Shown here one piece after another: positions 42,187 to 52,200 of a stretch of 64,000 nt of DNA (within the stretch, counting starts at the first letter, position 1; every line of letters begins with the position of its first letter). Position numbers and translations under genes: made by a program. The notes below the pieces were generated by a model. It saw only the letters and a list, made by a program, of their open reading frames with translations, did not search any database and was not told the DNA's origin. Origin of the DNA: Curtobacterium sp. GC_Cur_3 (lineage in GTDB: Bacteria > Actinomycetota > Actinomycetes > Actinomycetales > Microbacteriaceae); NCBI RefSeq assembly GCF_026544205.1, contig NZ_JALNUI010000003.1, forward strand, positions 1-64,000. The letters run 5' to 3'.

Positions 42187-43377
42187 ATGAAACTCGCCAT
42201 CCTCTCGCGCGCCCCGCAGGCGTACTCGACGCAGCGACTCCGCGCGGCGGCACTGGACCGCGGCCACGAGGTCAAGGTGCTGAACACCCTGCGCTTCGCG
42301 ATCGACCTGACCGGGGACGCGCCCGACCTGCAGTACCGCGGCAAGCTGCTGTCCGACTACGACGCCGTCCTGCCGCGCATCGGCAACTCGATCACGTACT
42401 ACGGCACGGCGGTGGTCCGACAGTTCGAGCAGATGGACGTCTACACGCCGAACACCGCCAACGGCATCACGAACTCGCGGGACAAGCTCCGGGCGAACCA
42501 GATCCTGTCGCGGCACGACATCGGCATGCCCGCGACGACGTTCGTCGCCGGTCGGGCCGACGTCCGCGGGGCGATCGAGCGGGTCGGGGGAGCACCCGTC
42601 GTCATCAAGCTCCTCGAGGGCACCCAGGGCATCGGCGTGATCCTGGCGCCCGAGGCGAAGGTCGCCGAGTCGATCGTCGAGACGCTGCACTCGACGAAGC
42701 AGAACGTGCTGATCCAGCGCTTCATCGCGGAGAGCCGCGGGAAGGACATCCGCGCACTCGTCGTCGGCGACCGGGTCGTGGCCGCCATGCGCCGGAGCGC
42801 GAGCGGCGACGAGTTCCGCTCGAACGTGCACCGCGGCGGCACCGTGGAGCAGGTCACCCTGACGCCGGAGTACGAAGAGGCAGCGGTCCGCTCCGCGCAG
42901 ATCATGGGGCTCCGCGTCGCCGGCGTGGACATGCTCGAGGGCAACGACGGCCCCCTGGTGATGGAGGTCAACTCGTCACCGGGGCTGGAGGGCATCGAGC
43001 GCGCCACCGGCCTCGACATCGCCGGGGCCGTCATCGACTTCATCGCGAACCAGGTCGCGTTCCCGGAGATCGACGTCCGTCAGCGCCTGTCGGTCTCGAC
43101 CGGCTACGGCGTCGCAGAGCTCCTCGTGCACACGAACGCGGACCTGGTCGGCAAGACGATCCACGAGTCGGGCCTCGGTGACCGCGACATCACCGTGCTC
43201 ACGCTCCACCGTGGCTCGACGGTTATCCCGAACCCCCGTGGCACGGTCACCCTCGAACCGGGCGACCGGCTGCTCTGCTTCGGCAAGCTCGAGGAGATGC
43301 GCTCGATGATCCCCGAGCGCCGCAAGCGCCGCGCGAAGCTCCGCAAGCTCCCGAAGGAGCACCTGCCGGAGAGCTGA
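42187..43377 (+). CDS. RimK-like ATP-grasp ligase with C-terminal RCK_C domain
   Basis: A 396-residue protein. Residues 1 to about 300 are a RimK/ATP-grasp ligase (LAILSRAPQAYSTQRLRAA, VVIKLLEGTQGIGVIL, DIRALVVGDRVVAAMRR, GPLVMEVNSSPGLEGIE), which adds glutamate or another amino acid to a protein or small-molecule carboxylate. Residues about 310-380 (GVAELLVHTNADLVGKTIHE, then LEPGDRLLCFGK) match the TrkA_C/RCK_C ligand-binding domain. Classical RimK is about 300 residues and lacks this part, so activity may be allosteric. ATG at 42187. Confidence 0.85.
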   Translation: MKLAILSRAPQAYSTQRLRAAALDRGHEVKVLNTLRFAIDLTGDAPDLQYRGKLLSDYDAVLPRIGNSITYYGTAVVRQFEQMDVYTPNTANGITNSRDKLRANQILSRHDIGMPATTFVAGRADVRGAIERVGGAPVVIKLLEGTQGIGVILAPEAKVAESIVETLHSTKQNVLIQRFIAESRGKDIRALVVGDRVVAAMRRSASGDEFRSNVHRGGTVEQVTLTPEYEEAAVRSAQIMGLRVAGVDMLEGNDGPLVMEVNSSPGLEGIERATGLDIAGAVIDFIANQVAFPEIDVRQRLSVSTGYGVAELLVHTNADLVGKTIHESGLGDRDITVLTLHRGSTVIPNPRGTVTLEPGDRLLCFGKLEEMRSMIPERRKRRAKLRKLPKEHLPES

Positions 43378-43387
43378 CCCGAGGGTC

Positions 43388-44227
43388 TCAGTCGCACGAC
43401 ACCTGCGCGTTCGCCCCGATCTCGACGGACTCCACGTGCACTCCGTCGGCACTCAGCTTCAACCACGCCGGACCGGATCCGGTGTCGATCTGCCACGACG
43501 TCCCCGCGTTCTGCGCCTGGGGGGTCTCGTAGTAGTTGCTACGGGCTGTGTCCTCGGTGGCGCCAGGGTAGGCGGCACGCAGTTCGTCGAGCGTCGATCC
43601 GACGCCGATCCCCTTGCTGGTGGTCGGACCGATCCGCTCCAGGGCCGGGTCCGCGCGCGGGACGCTCAGGTCCACGCCGATGACCTTGCCGCCCTGCGAC
43701 CAGACGAGCAGGCCCGGGGCGCCGTCTCGTGCCCAGCCACTCCCGAACTCGTCGGAGCAGACGTCAGCATCAGCGTCACGGCGCCAGGCCGTCTCGAGGT
43801 CGTCCGTCTCGCCTGCCGTCGGCCCGCCGATCGCCACCGGACCCATCTCGGTGCCGGAGATGGTCCACGTCGACGGGTCGTCGAGCGTGAAGGCGCCCTT
43901 CGTCGGGGTCGCCGAGGCCGATGGCGTCGGGTCGGGTGTCTCCTCGACGGGTGCGGCCGCGGGGGTGCTGGGTGCTGCCGGCTCGGTGGGGCTGGGGGAG
44001 GTGGCGGGTGCGGGTGCTGCGGTGAAGGGCTGCGGGATCATGCCGAGGGCAACGCCGCCGCTGGTGGCGCCGAGGCCGAGGAGTGCGATGACGCCGATGA
44101 CGATCCCGGTGCGCCGGCCACGGCGCCGGGGTGCCGGCGTTCGGTCCTCGGCGCGGTCGAGCACGGACTGTTTCATCGTGACGAGCATGCGGTGCAGGTC
44201 GTCTCCGGTGGGGGGCTCAGTGTTCAT
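43388..44227 (-). CDS. Single-pass membrane protein of a sigma-factor module (copy B)
   Basis: A 279-residue paralogue of the protein at 40210-40977. The first 102 residues (cytoplasmic part, membrane segment, Pro/Ala linker) differ by only about a dozen residues. The extracytoplasmic part (LDDPSTWTISGTEMGPVAIGG, TLDELRAAYPGATEDTARSNYY) is unrelated to copy A. It overlaps the sigma-factor gene by 11 bp and is probably its membrane partner. The distal part recalls bacterial lipoproteins of unknown function. Confidence 0.75.
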   Translation of the reverse strand: MNTEPPTGDDLHRMLVTMKQSVLDRAEDRTPAPRRRGRRTGIVIGVIALLGLGATSGGVALGMIPQPFTAAPAPATSPSPTEPAAPSTPAAAPVEETPDPTPSASATPTKGAFTLDDPSTWTISGTEMGPVAIGGPTAGETDDLETAWRRDADADVCSDEFGSGWARDGAPGLLVWSQGGKVIGVDLSVPRADPALERIGPTTSKGIGVGSTLDELRAAYPGATEDTARSNYYETPQAQNAGTSWQIDTGSGPAWLKLSADGVHVESVEIGANAQVSCD

Positions 44228-44756
44228 CGTGCATCACCGCCTTCTTCAGTCGGGCTCGGGATCGGGAGACGCGTTGGGTGACGGCGCCGATGCTGAGGCC
44301 GAGGATCTGTGCGGCTTCGGCGTAGGAGTGGCCTTCGAGGAGGCAGAGTTCGCAGATGCGTCGGTCGATGGGTGCCAGGGCTGCGATCTCGTCGCGGACC
44401 CAGCGGAGGCGTTCGCGGGCCTCGTCGGCGTCTGCACGGGCTGGCAGCTCGGACGGCAGTTCGTCGCCGGTGTTCTTGGCGAGGCGTCGGGTCTGGTTGC
44501 GGGCGTGGTTGCGGCAGACGACGAGGAGCCAGGGCAGGAGTGCGCTGGTGGCGAGGTCGATGGTGGCGGCTTTCTGCCAGAGCGTGAGGAAGGTGTCCTG
44601 CACGAGTTCTTCGACGTCTTGTCGGCGTTCTGCCTGTGCCCATGCGTAGCGGGTCAGGGTGGGTGCGAAGCGGTCGAACGCGTCGGCGAGTGCTGTGCGG
44701 TCCCCGTCCGCGAGTCGACGCGTCAGTGTTGCGTCGGCTTGGGTGTCGTCATCCAC
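44217..44756 (-). CDS. ECF-like RNA polymerase sigma factor (copy B)
   Basis: A 179-residue sigma-70-family protein. Region 2 reads DAFDRFAPTLTRYAWAQAERRQDVEELVQDTFLTLWQ, and region 4 LAPIDRRICELCLLEGHSYAEAAQILGLSIGAVTQRVSRSRARLKKA has an intact helix-turn-helix. It looks fully functional. Close paralogue of copy A, in the same order with its own membrane protein. GTG start behind GAGGGGG. Confidence 0.88.
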   Translation of the reverse strand: MDDDTQADATLTRRLADGDRTALADAFDRFAPTLTRYAWAQAERRQDVEELVQDTFLTLWQKAATIDLATSALLPWLLVVCRNHARNQTRRLAKNTGDELPSELPARADADEARERLRWVRDEIAALAPIDRRICELCLLEGHSYAEAAQILGLSIGAVTQRVSRSRARLKKAVMHDEH

Positions 44757-44775
44757 GGTTGCCCCCTCTCACTCA

Positions 44776-44804
44776 AGAAGTGTCGGACACGGCCCGATCC
44801 TGAC
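44776..44804 (-). promoter_or_regulatory. Putative autoregulatory ECF promoter, copy B
   Basis: GTCAGGATCG, 9 bp, CGACACTTCT on the minus strand, as at copy A, about 20-50 bp upstream of the sigma gene. Confidence 0.5.
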
Positions 44805-44879
44805 GAGCCGTCACACCCCTCGGCGTGTCGCACGGGTGCGCCAGTGCAGGAGCACGGTGCCCCAGTGCAGGATCAAGGG

Positions 44880-45872
44880 GTGAACCAACTCCCCGAGGTC
44901 CTCCGGTCACCCCTGCACGTCGCACCGATGGCGGGCGGGCCGTCGACGCCGGCGCTCGTGATCGCCGCGGCCCGGTCCGGCCAGTTCGCCTCCCTGGCCG
45001 GCGGGTACCGCACCGTTGAGGAGCTCGCGGCCGAGATCGCCGAGGTCCGCACGCGCACCGACCGCTTCGGCGTCAACGTGTTCGCGCCGAACCCGGTCCC
45101 GATCAGCGACGCCGACTACGACCGGTACCGCGCGTCCCTCGGCGCCCCCGATTTGCCCGACAAGCGCGAGGACGACGACGCCTGGGCGGACAAGCTCGCG
45201 CTGCTCCTCGACGACCCGGTGCCCGTCGTCTCCTTCACGTTCGGGCTGCCGTCGGCCCAGACCGTCGCGGACCTCCGCAGGCGGGGCACGGTGACGGTCC
45301 AGTCGGTCACCAACCCGGTCGACGCCGCTGCCGCAGCCGAGCGGGGGATCGACGTGCTGGTCGTGCAGGGCGAGGCAGCCGGCGGACACTCCGCGGTCCT
45401 CGACCCCGAGCAGTCGCCCGTGTGGGAACCCCTGCCCGACCTGGTGCGCGCCGTCCTGGCACGGGTCGACCTGCCCGTGGTCGCCGCCGGTGGCATCGGC
45501 GGCGCTGACGACGTCGAGGCCGTCCGCCTCGCTGGTGCGTCCGCCGCGATGGTCGGCACGCTCGTCCTCCGCACCGACGAGGCGGGCACCGGAGCCACCC
45601 ACCGCGAGGCCCTCGTCGACCCCGTCTTCGACCGCACCGCGCTCACCCGCGCCTTCACCGGACGACCGGCACGCGCACTCGTCAACCGCTTCGTCCGCGA
45701 GCACGAGGACGCACCGCTCGGCTACCCGGCGCTGCACCACCTGACCCGGCCCATCCGCACGGCCGCCGCCGCCGAGGGCGACGCGCACGCGCTGCACCTG
45801 TGGGCCGGCCGGTCCTGGCGGGCCGCGTCGGACGGTCCGTTGGCGGACACCCTGGAGGCCCTGCTCACGTGA
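44880..45872 (+). CDS. Nitronate monooxygenase-family protein
   Basis: A 330-residue FMN TIM-barrel enzyme (PF03060) that oxidises nitronates such as propionate 3-nitronate, or is a related 2-nitropropane dioxygenase. Seen: [20 protein letters not shown] at the start, VSFTFGLPS, the active-site His in [11 protein letters not shown], and [14 protein letters not shown] for phosphate binding. GTG at 44880; in-frame GTGs at 44865 and further upstream are possible. A short repeat of CCAGTGCAGGA precedes the start. Confidence 0.87.
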   Translation: MNQLPEVLRSPLHVAPMAGGPSTPALVIAAARSGQFASLAGGYRTVEELAAEIAEVRTRTDRFGVNVFAPNPVPISDADYDRYRASLGAPDLPDKREDDDAWADKLALLLDDPVPVVSFTFGLPSAQTVADLRRRGTVTVQSVTNPVDAAAAAERGIDVLVVQGEAAGGHSAVLDPEQSPVWEPLPDLVRAVLARVDLPVVAAGGIGGADDVEAVRLAGASAAMVGTLVLRTDEAGTGATHREALVDPVFDRTALTRAFTGRPARALVNRFVREHEDAPLGYPALHHLTRPIRTAAAAEGDAHALHLWAGRSWRAASDGPLADTLEALLT

Positions 45873-46059
45873 CCCGCGCCGGTCACCTGCTCCGAGCCTC
45901 CCGTCCGTCGCCCCGTCCCTGTGGACCGGCGAGCCGTTGTCCACAGGGCAGCCGGGCTGTGCGCGCGCCCGTGCCCGGCGCACTACGCTCGGATGCGGCC
46001 CGCGTCGCAGCGTTGCGGTGGTCCGCGGACCACTCAGTTCTGGCGTTCAGGAGGACCCC

Positions 46060-47778
46060 GTGACCGAATCCACACCCGTGGACCCCACGACGACCGAAGG
46101 CTGGAAGACGCTCGCCGGCATCGCCGACGGCTTCTCCCCGGACCTGCGAGGGTGGTTCGACACCGACCCCGGCCGTGCCGAGTCGTACACCTTCCAGGCC
46201 GGTGACCTCACCGTCGACCTGTCGAAGGGCCTCGTGACGAAGGAGATCCTCGACGCGCTCCTGCAGCTCGCCGAGGACACCGGCGTCGCCGAGCGCTACC
46301 AGGCGATGATCTCCGGCGAGCACATCAACGTGACCGAGGACCGCGCCGTCCTGCACACCGCGCTGCGCCGTCCCGCGACGGGTGAGCTCGTCCCCGCGAA
46401 GCCGTTCGTCGTCGACGGCCAGGACGTCGACGCCGACGTCCACGCCACGCTCGACAAGGTCTACGCGTTCGCCGAGCAGGTCCGCTCGGGCGCGTGGAAG
46501 GGCGTCACCGGCAAGCGCATCGAGACCGTCGTGAACATCGGCATCGGTGGCTCGGACCTCGGCCCGGTCATGGTGTACGAAGCCCTCAAGCCCTACGTGC
46601 AGGCCGGCATCGAAGCCCGTTTCGTGTCGAACATCGACCCGACCGACATCTACGAGAAGACGGCGGACCTCGACCCCGAGACCACGCTGTTCATCGTCGC
46701 GTCGAAGACCTTCGGCACCCTCGAGACCCTGACGAACGCCCGCCTGGCACGCCAGTGGCTGTGGGAGCGGCTCGAGCTGACGGACGCGTCGGACGACGAC
46801 AAGACCGCCGCGGTGGCCAAGCACTTCGTCGCCGTCTCCACCGCGCTCGACAAGGTCGCCGCGTTCGGCATCGACCCCGAGAACGCGTTCGGCTTCTGGG
46901 ACTGGGTGGGCGGCCGCTACTCCGTCGACTCGGCCATCGGCACCTCGGTGATCGTCGCCATCGGCAAGGAGAACTGGCAGGACTTCCTCGCCGGGTTCCA
47001 CACCATCGACGAGCACATGCGCACCACCCCGCTCGCGTCGAACGTCCCCGTCCTCATGGGCCTGCTCAACGTCTGGTACTCGAACTTCCTCGGCGCCCAG
47101 AGCCACGCGGTCCTGCCGTACACGCAGTACCTGCACCGCTTCGCCGCGTACCTGCAGCAGCTCACGATGGAGTCGAACGGCAAGCGCGTCCGCTGGGACG
47201 GCACCCCCGTCACGACGGACACCGGAGAGGTCTTCTGGGGCGAGCCCGGCACGAACGGCCAGCACGCGTTCTACCAGCTCATCCACCAGGGCACGCGCCT
47301 GATCCCGGCCGACTTCATCGCCGTCGCCAACCCGGCCCGTCCGCTCAAGGACGAGACCGGCGACGGCAAGGCGGTCGAGCCCGGCCAGGACGTCCACAAC
47401 CTGTTCCTCGCGAACTTCTTCGCGCAGACCAAGGCGCTGGCGTTCGGCAAGACGGCCGACGAGGTCCGTGCCGAGGGCACCACCGACGAGTCGATCATCG
47501 CCGCCCGCACCTTCACCGGGAACAAGCCGTCGACGTCGATCCTGGCGCCGGCCCTCACCCCGAGCGTCGTCGGTCAGCTCATCGCCCTGTACGAGCACAT
47601 CGTCTTCACCGAGGGCACCATCTGGGGCATCGACTCCTTCGACCAGTGGGGTGTGGAGCTCGGCAAGCAGCTGGCGCTCCAGATCGCCCCCGCGGTCGAC
47701 GGCGACCAGTCGGTCCTCGAGACCCAGGACTCCTCGACCAAGGCGCTCATCGCCAAGTACCTGGAGCTCCGCAAGTAG
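46060..47778 (+). CDS. pgi: Glucose-6-phosphate isomerase
   Basis: A 572-residue enzyme that interconverts glucose-6-phosphate and fructose-6-phosphate in central carbon metabolism. Full-length match to the large PGI type: [18 protein letters not shown], the SIS-domain [13 protein letters not shown], the signature [37 protein letters not shown] and QWGVELGK. The GTG at 46060 follows CAGGAGGA with ideal spacing. It stands as a single gene with its own terminator. Confidence 0.96.
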   Translation: MTESTPVDPTTTEGWKTLAGIADGFSPDLRGWFDTDPGRAESYTFQAGDLTVDLSKGLVTKEILDALLQLAEDTGVAERYQAMISGEHINVTEDRAVLHTALRRPATGELVPAKPFVVDGQDVDADVHATLDKVYAFAEQVRSGAWKGVTGKRIETVVNIGIGGSDLGPVMVYEALKPYVQAGIEARFVSNIDPTDIYEKTADLDPETTLFIVASKTFGTLETLTNARLARQWLWERLELTDASDDDKTAAVAKHFVAVSTALDKVAAFGIDPENAFGFWDWVGGRYSVDSAIGTSVIVAIGKENWQDFLAGFHTIDEHMRTTPLASNVPVLMGLLNVWYSNFLGAQSHAVLPYTQYLHRFAAYLQQLTMESNGKRVRWDGTPVTTDTGEVFWGEPGTNGQHAFYQLIHQGTRLIPADFIAVANPARPLKDETGDGKAVEPGQDVHNLFLANFFAQTKALAFGKTADEVRAEGTTDESIIAARTFTGNKPSTSILAPALTPSVVGQLIALYEHIVFTEGTIWGIDSFDQWGVELGKQLALQIAPAVDGDQSVLETQDSSTKALIAKYLELRK

Positions 47779-47793
47779 CACCCGGTGCACCCG

Positions 47794-47823
47794 ACACCCC
47801 GTCGCCCTCGGGCGGCGGGGTGT
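47794..47823 (+). terminator. Terminator hairpin after pgi
   Basis: ACACCCCGTCGCCC (47794-47807) pairs with GGGCGGCGGGGTGT (47810-47823) with one G-T pair, 16 bp after the stop codon. Confidence 0.8.
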
Positions 47824-47871
47824 CGTCGTGTCCAGGGGTGCGCGGCGGCCGCGGGCGCGTGCGGTCGGGGC

Positions 47872-47929
47872 TGAGATCGCACTCCGTGTCGGGTCCCGGC
47901 GCGCGGAGGCGACACGAACTGCGATCTCA
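47872..47929. repeat. Palindrome C, copy 1
   Basis: Left arm starts TGAGATCGCA (47872-47891), right arm ends TGCGATCTCA (47910-47929); 20-bp arms with two mismatches and an 18-bp loop. Confidence 0.75.
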
Positions 47930-47954
47930 CGGGGTCCCGTGGCCGGCTCCGGCC

Positions 47955-47997
47955 GGACGGGAGGCTCGGGGCGGGTCCGGCACCGAGCCTCCCGTCC
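47955..47997. repeat. GGGAGGCTCG-family hairpin
   Basis: GGACGGGAGGCTCGG (47955-47969) pairs perfectly with CCGAGCCTCCCGTCC (47983-47997). Confidence 0.72.
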
Positions 47998-48076
47998 GCG
48001 AGTGGTCACGACACACCGCCTGCGGTGCGTCGAGTGGTCGCGCCCCGTCGTGCGCGCGGCGCCCGACCGAACGCGC

Positions 48077-48134
48077 TGAGATCGCACTTCGTGTCGCGTC
48101 CCGAGGCGCGGAGGCGACACGAAGTGCGATCTCA
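48077..48134. repeat. Palindrome C, copy 2
   Basis: Arms 48077-48096 and 48115-48134 are perfectly complementary over 20 bp, with TGAGATCGCACTTCGTGTCG as the left arm. It ends 33 bp from the LysM stop codon and could terminate that gene. Confidence 0.78.
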
Positions 48135-48167
48135 CCGGGTGCGGGTCCGGGACGGGAGCGCCCGAGG

Positions 48168-49100
48168 TCAGCGGCGGAGCGGGTCGAGGTTCATCGTCGT
48201 GCCTTCGTACAGGTACTGCTGGTCGCCGAACACCGTCAGCGACGGGTTCAGCCAGACGAGGTCCTCCACGGACAGCCCGAACCGCGCGGCCACGTCACCG
48301 ACGAGGTCGTCCGGAGCGACGACGTAGGACGCCGGTGCCCCGCTGGCGGTCGTCGACGGCACCGTGCCCGTGGCGTTGGCCGCGGCGCCGTGGTCCGACG
48401 GGTGGACGTTGGTCGTCCTGGCCGGGACCGACCAGGACAGCGGCGTCACGGCGAGCACCTTGCCCGGCCCGATCTCGATCGGCACCGCGGCGTCGGAGGT
48501 CGCGGACGAGTACGTCACCAGCGCGCCGAGGAACGACGGGTCGTGTCCCGCCTGCGCCATCGGCACGGAGACGGTCGGACCGGGGGTGGTCGTCCCCCCG
48601 CCGAGCAGGTGGTCGCCGTCACCGGTGTGGCTCATGCCGTCGCCGACCGCCGGTGTGACGCGGAGGAAGGACGCCGACACCGGGACAGGCAGCGTCGAGG
48701 TGAAGCCCGAGTACTGCACGGCGAACCGGTCGTCCTGGTCGGCCACCACCCGGAAGTGGAAGTGCACGCTGCCCTTCGGCGACGCGACGTCCCCCTCGCT
48801 GACGACGGTGCCGGGCGGGATCGACGACATGGTCGGTGCTGGGCGCGGTGCCTCGGTCGGGGCAGCCGTCGGTGGTCGAGGCGATGCGGACTCCCGGAGC
48901 AGGTCGGCTTCGGTCTGTCCGGCCGCGTCGGTGTCGGCGGTCGCACTCGGTGTCGGTGAGGGTGTCGGCGTTGCGCTGGATGACCGCGACGGAGCCGGCA
49001 GCGCGTCCTGACCGCCCCGCAGCAGCGAGCACCCACCCACGATCGTGGTGAGTGCGAGTGCCGCCGCGACGGCCGCGATCCTGGTGGTCCTGGTGTGCAC
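48168..49100 (-). CDS. LysM-domain lipoprotein
   Basis: A 310-residue lipoprotein. The signal peptide ends in IVGGC (C24), followed by a Ser/Thr/Pro-rich linker to about residue 90, a central domain of unknown type (KGSVHFHFRVVADQDDRFAVQYSG), and a C-terminal LysM-like segment (SYVVAPDDLVGDVAARFGLSVEDLVWLNP) that could bind peptidoglycan. GTG at 49100 after a G-rich ribosome site. Probably a surface protein; function unknown. Confidence 0.75.
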   Translation of the reverse strand: MHTRTTRIAAVAAALALTTIVGGCSLLRGGQDALPAPSRSSSATPTPSPTPSATADTDAAGQTEADLLRESASPRPPTAAPTEAPRPAPTMSSIPPGTVVSEGDVASPKGSVHFHFRVVADQDDRFAVQYSGFTSTLPVPVSASFLRVTPAVGDGMSHTGDGDHLLGGGTTTPGPTVSVPMAQAGHDPSFLGALVTYSSATSDAAVPIEIGPGKVLAVTPLSWSVPARTTNVHPSDHGAAANATGTVPSTTASGAPASYVVAPDDLVGDVAARFGLSVEDLVWLNPSLTVFGDQQYLYEGTTMNLDPLRR

Positions 49101-49210
49101 GTTCCCCCCTCGTCCGGGATCGTAGCGGACCTCGAGGTGGCGCCGGCGGGCGATCCGGACACTGCATCGGAGGACACATCGGGTCGTTCCGGAACGCCGG
49201 AACGCGGGAA

Positions 49211-49267
49211 GGACGGGAGGCCCGGCTCGCGACCCGACGTGGGGAACGCGAGCCGGGCCTCCCGGTC
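49211..49267. terminator. GGGAGGCTCG-family hairpin after the surface-protein gene
   Basis: GACGGGAGGCCCGGCTCGCG pairs with CGCGAGCCGGGCCTCCCGGTC over 20 bp with one bulge. It is directly downstream of the minus-strand adhesin gene. Confidence 0.75.
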
Positions 49268-49278
49268 GGGTGTTCGCC

Positions 49279-52200
49279 TCAGCGCTCGCTGACGCGGTCG
49301 CCTCGACGGCGGCCGAGCAGCCGCAGGACGAAGCCGAGCCCGAGCGCAGCGAGTGCGGCGGACAGCCACCCACCGAGCTCAGCGCCCGTGAACGCGAGCT
49401 CACGGGTCTCGCTGCCGATCCGGGGTGCGTCCGTCGCGGGGGAGTCGTCCGTGGCGGCCCCGTGAAGCGGGCCGGTTGACGGGGTAGAACCCGGGAGCGT
49501 CTGCGAGCCAACACCCGTCCCGCCCGAGTGGTCTCCGTCCTCGGCGGCGCTCTCGGGGACCAGGGTCACGAGCATGCTGCTGCCATCCGAGGTGTTGCCC
49601 GTCTCGTCGACGGCGACCACGGTGAGCAGGTGTGCCCCGGGGTCGAGCGGGAGCGTCGTGCGGAACGCGAACTCACCGTCCTGGTCGGCCACGCCGCGGC
49701 CGATCTCACGCCCGTCCTCGTCGCTGACGATGACGGTCGAGCCCGGCTCGGCGGTGCCTCGGACGATGCCCGTGCCGTCGACGATGTCGTCGAAGTGCTC
49801 CAGCTTCGGGGCTGCGGGGGCAGTGGTGTCGACGTCGACGGTGGTGTCCGTCGGGCCGGAGGTGTTCCCTGCCGTGTCCTGGGCGATGATCCCGAGGTCG
49901 TGGGATCCGTCCCCGAGAGGCTCGTCGAGTTCGATCGACCAGTCGCCATTGTCATCGGCGGTGTCGCGGCCGAGCTCCTTTCCCGTGTCGTCGCGGATGA
50001 TGACGGTCGCGCCGGGTTCGGCGGTCCCGGTGATGGGGCCCTTGCCGTCCGAGAGGTCGGACGGGCTCGTGACCTTCGGCGCGTCCGGCGCCTTGGTGTC
50101 GACGTCGACGGTGGTGTTGGTCGGGTCGGAGGCGTTGCCGGCGTCGTCCTGCGCGACGACCTCCAGGTCGTGGGATCCGTCCTTCAGCGGCTCGTCGAAC
50201 TCGACGGACCAGTCGCCGTTCTCGTTCGCGGTGTCGCGGCCGATCTCGTTGCCGTCCTCGTCGCGGATGATCACGGTCGCGCCGGGCTCAGCGGTACCCG
50301 TGATCGGGCCCTTGGCGTCCGAGAGGTCGGACGGGCTCGTCACGATGGGCGCGTCGGGCGCCTTGGTGTCGATGTCGACGGTGGTGTCCGTCGGGCCGGA
50401 GGTGTTGCCGGCGTCGTCCTGCGCGATGATCTCCAGGTCGTGGGACCCGTCCCTCAGCGGCTCGTCGAGCTCGACGGACCAGTCGCCGTTCTCGTTCGCG
50501 GTGTCGCGGCCGATCTCGTTGCCGTCCTCGTCGCGAATGATCACGGTCGCGCCGGGCTCAGCGGTACCCGTGATCGGGCCCTTGCCGTCCGAGAGGTCGG
50601 CGGGGCTGGTGACCTTCGGCGCGTCCGGCGCCTTGGTGTCGACGTCGACGGTGGTGTTGGTCGGGTCGGAGGTGTTCCCGGCGTCGTCCTGCGCGATGAC
50701 CTCGAGGTCGTGTTTTCCGTCTTCGAGGGGTTCGTCGAGTTCGACGGACCAGTCGCCGTTTTCGTCGGCTTCGCCCTGCCCGATGACGTTGCCGTCCTCG
50801 TCGCGGATGATGATGGTCGCGCCCGGTTCGGCGGTCCCGGTGATGGGGCCCTTGCCGTCCGCGAGGTCGGACGGGCTCGTCACGATGGGCGCGTCAGGAG
50901 CCTTGGTGTCGATGTCGACGGTGGTGTTGGTCGGGTCAGAGACGTTGCCGGCGTCGTCCTGCGCGACGATGTCGAGGTCGTGGGACCCGTCCTCCAGCGG
51001 CTCGTCGAACTCGACAGACCAGCCGCCGTTCTCGTTCGCGGTGTCGCGGCCGAGCTCCTTTCCCATGTCGTCGCGGATGACGACGGTCGCGCCGGGTTCG
51101 GCGGTTCCGGTGATGGGGCCCTTCCCGTCGGTGAGGTCGGACGGGCTCGTCACGATGGGCGCATCGGGTGCCTTCGTGTCGACGTCGACGGTGGTGTTGG
51201 TCGGGTCAGAGACGTTGCCGGCGTCGTCCTGCGCGACGATGTCGAGGTCGTGGGACCCGTCCTTCAGCGGCTCGTCCAGTTCGATCGACCAGTCGCCGTT
51301 CTCGTTCGCGGTGTCGCGGCCGAGCTCCTTTCCCGTGTCGTCGCGGATGATGACGGTCGCGCCGGGCTCGGCGGTACCCGTGATCGGGCCCTTGCCGTCC
51401 GAGAGGTCGGACGGGCTCGTCACGATGGGCGCGGTGGGTGCCTTGGTGTCGACGTCGACGGTGGTGTTCGTCGGGTCGGAGATGTTCCCGGCCTTGTCCG
51501 AAGCGACGATCTCGAGGTCGTGCTCGCCGTCCTTGAGAGGCTCGTCGAGTTCGATCGACCAGTTGCCGTCCGCGTCGGCTTCGTCGTGTCCGATGACGTT
51601 GCCGTTCTCGTCGCGGATGATGATGGTCGCGCCGGGTTCGGCGGTCCCGGTGATGGGGCCCTTGCCGTCCGAGAGGTCGGCGGGGCTGGTGACCTTCGGC
51701 GCGTCGGGTGCCTTGGTGTCGACGTCGACGGTGGTGTTGGTCGGGTCGGAGGTGTTCCCGGCGTCGTCCTGCGCGATGACCTCGAGGTCGTGTTTTCCGT
51801 CTTCGAGGGGCTCGTCGAGCGTGACGGACCAGTCACCGTTCTCGTTCGCGGTGTCGCGGCCGATCTCGTTGCCGTCTTCGTCCCGGATGATGACGGTCGC
51901 GCCCGGTTCGGCGGTGCCGGTGATCGGGCCCTTCCCGTCAGCCAGGTCAGCGGGGCTGGTGACCTTCGGCGCGTCGGGTGCCTTGGTGTCGACGTCGACG
52001 GTGCTGTCCGTCGGGTCCGACACGTTGCCGGCGTCGTCCTGCGCGATGATCTCGAGGTCGTGGGATCCGTCCTTCAGCGGCTCGTCGAGCTCGACGGACC
52101 AGTCGCCGTTCTCGTTCGCGGTGTCGCGGCCGATCTCGTTGCCGTTCTCGTCCCGGATGATGATGGTCGCGCCGGGCTCAGCGGTACCCGTGATCGGGCC

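Larger units (their letters stand above)
47824..48167. other. Gene-free stretch with three palindromic elements
   Basis: No credible gene. It holds two copies of a 58-bp palindrome C (47872-47929, 48077-48134) on either side of a GGGAGGCTCG-family hairpin (47955-47997). The stretch separates the convergent pgi and LysM genes. Confidence 0.75.
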
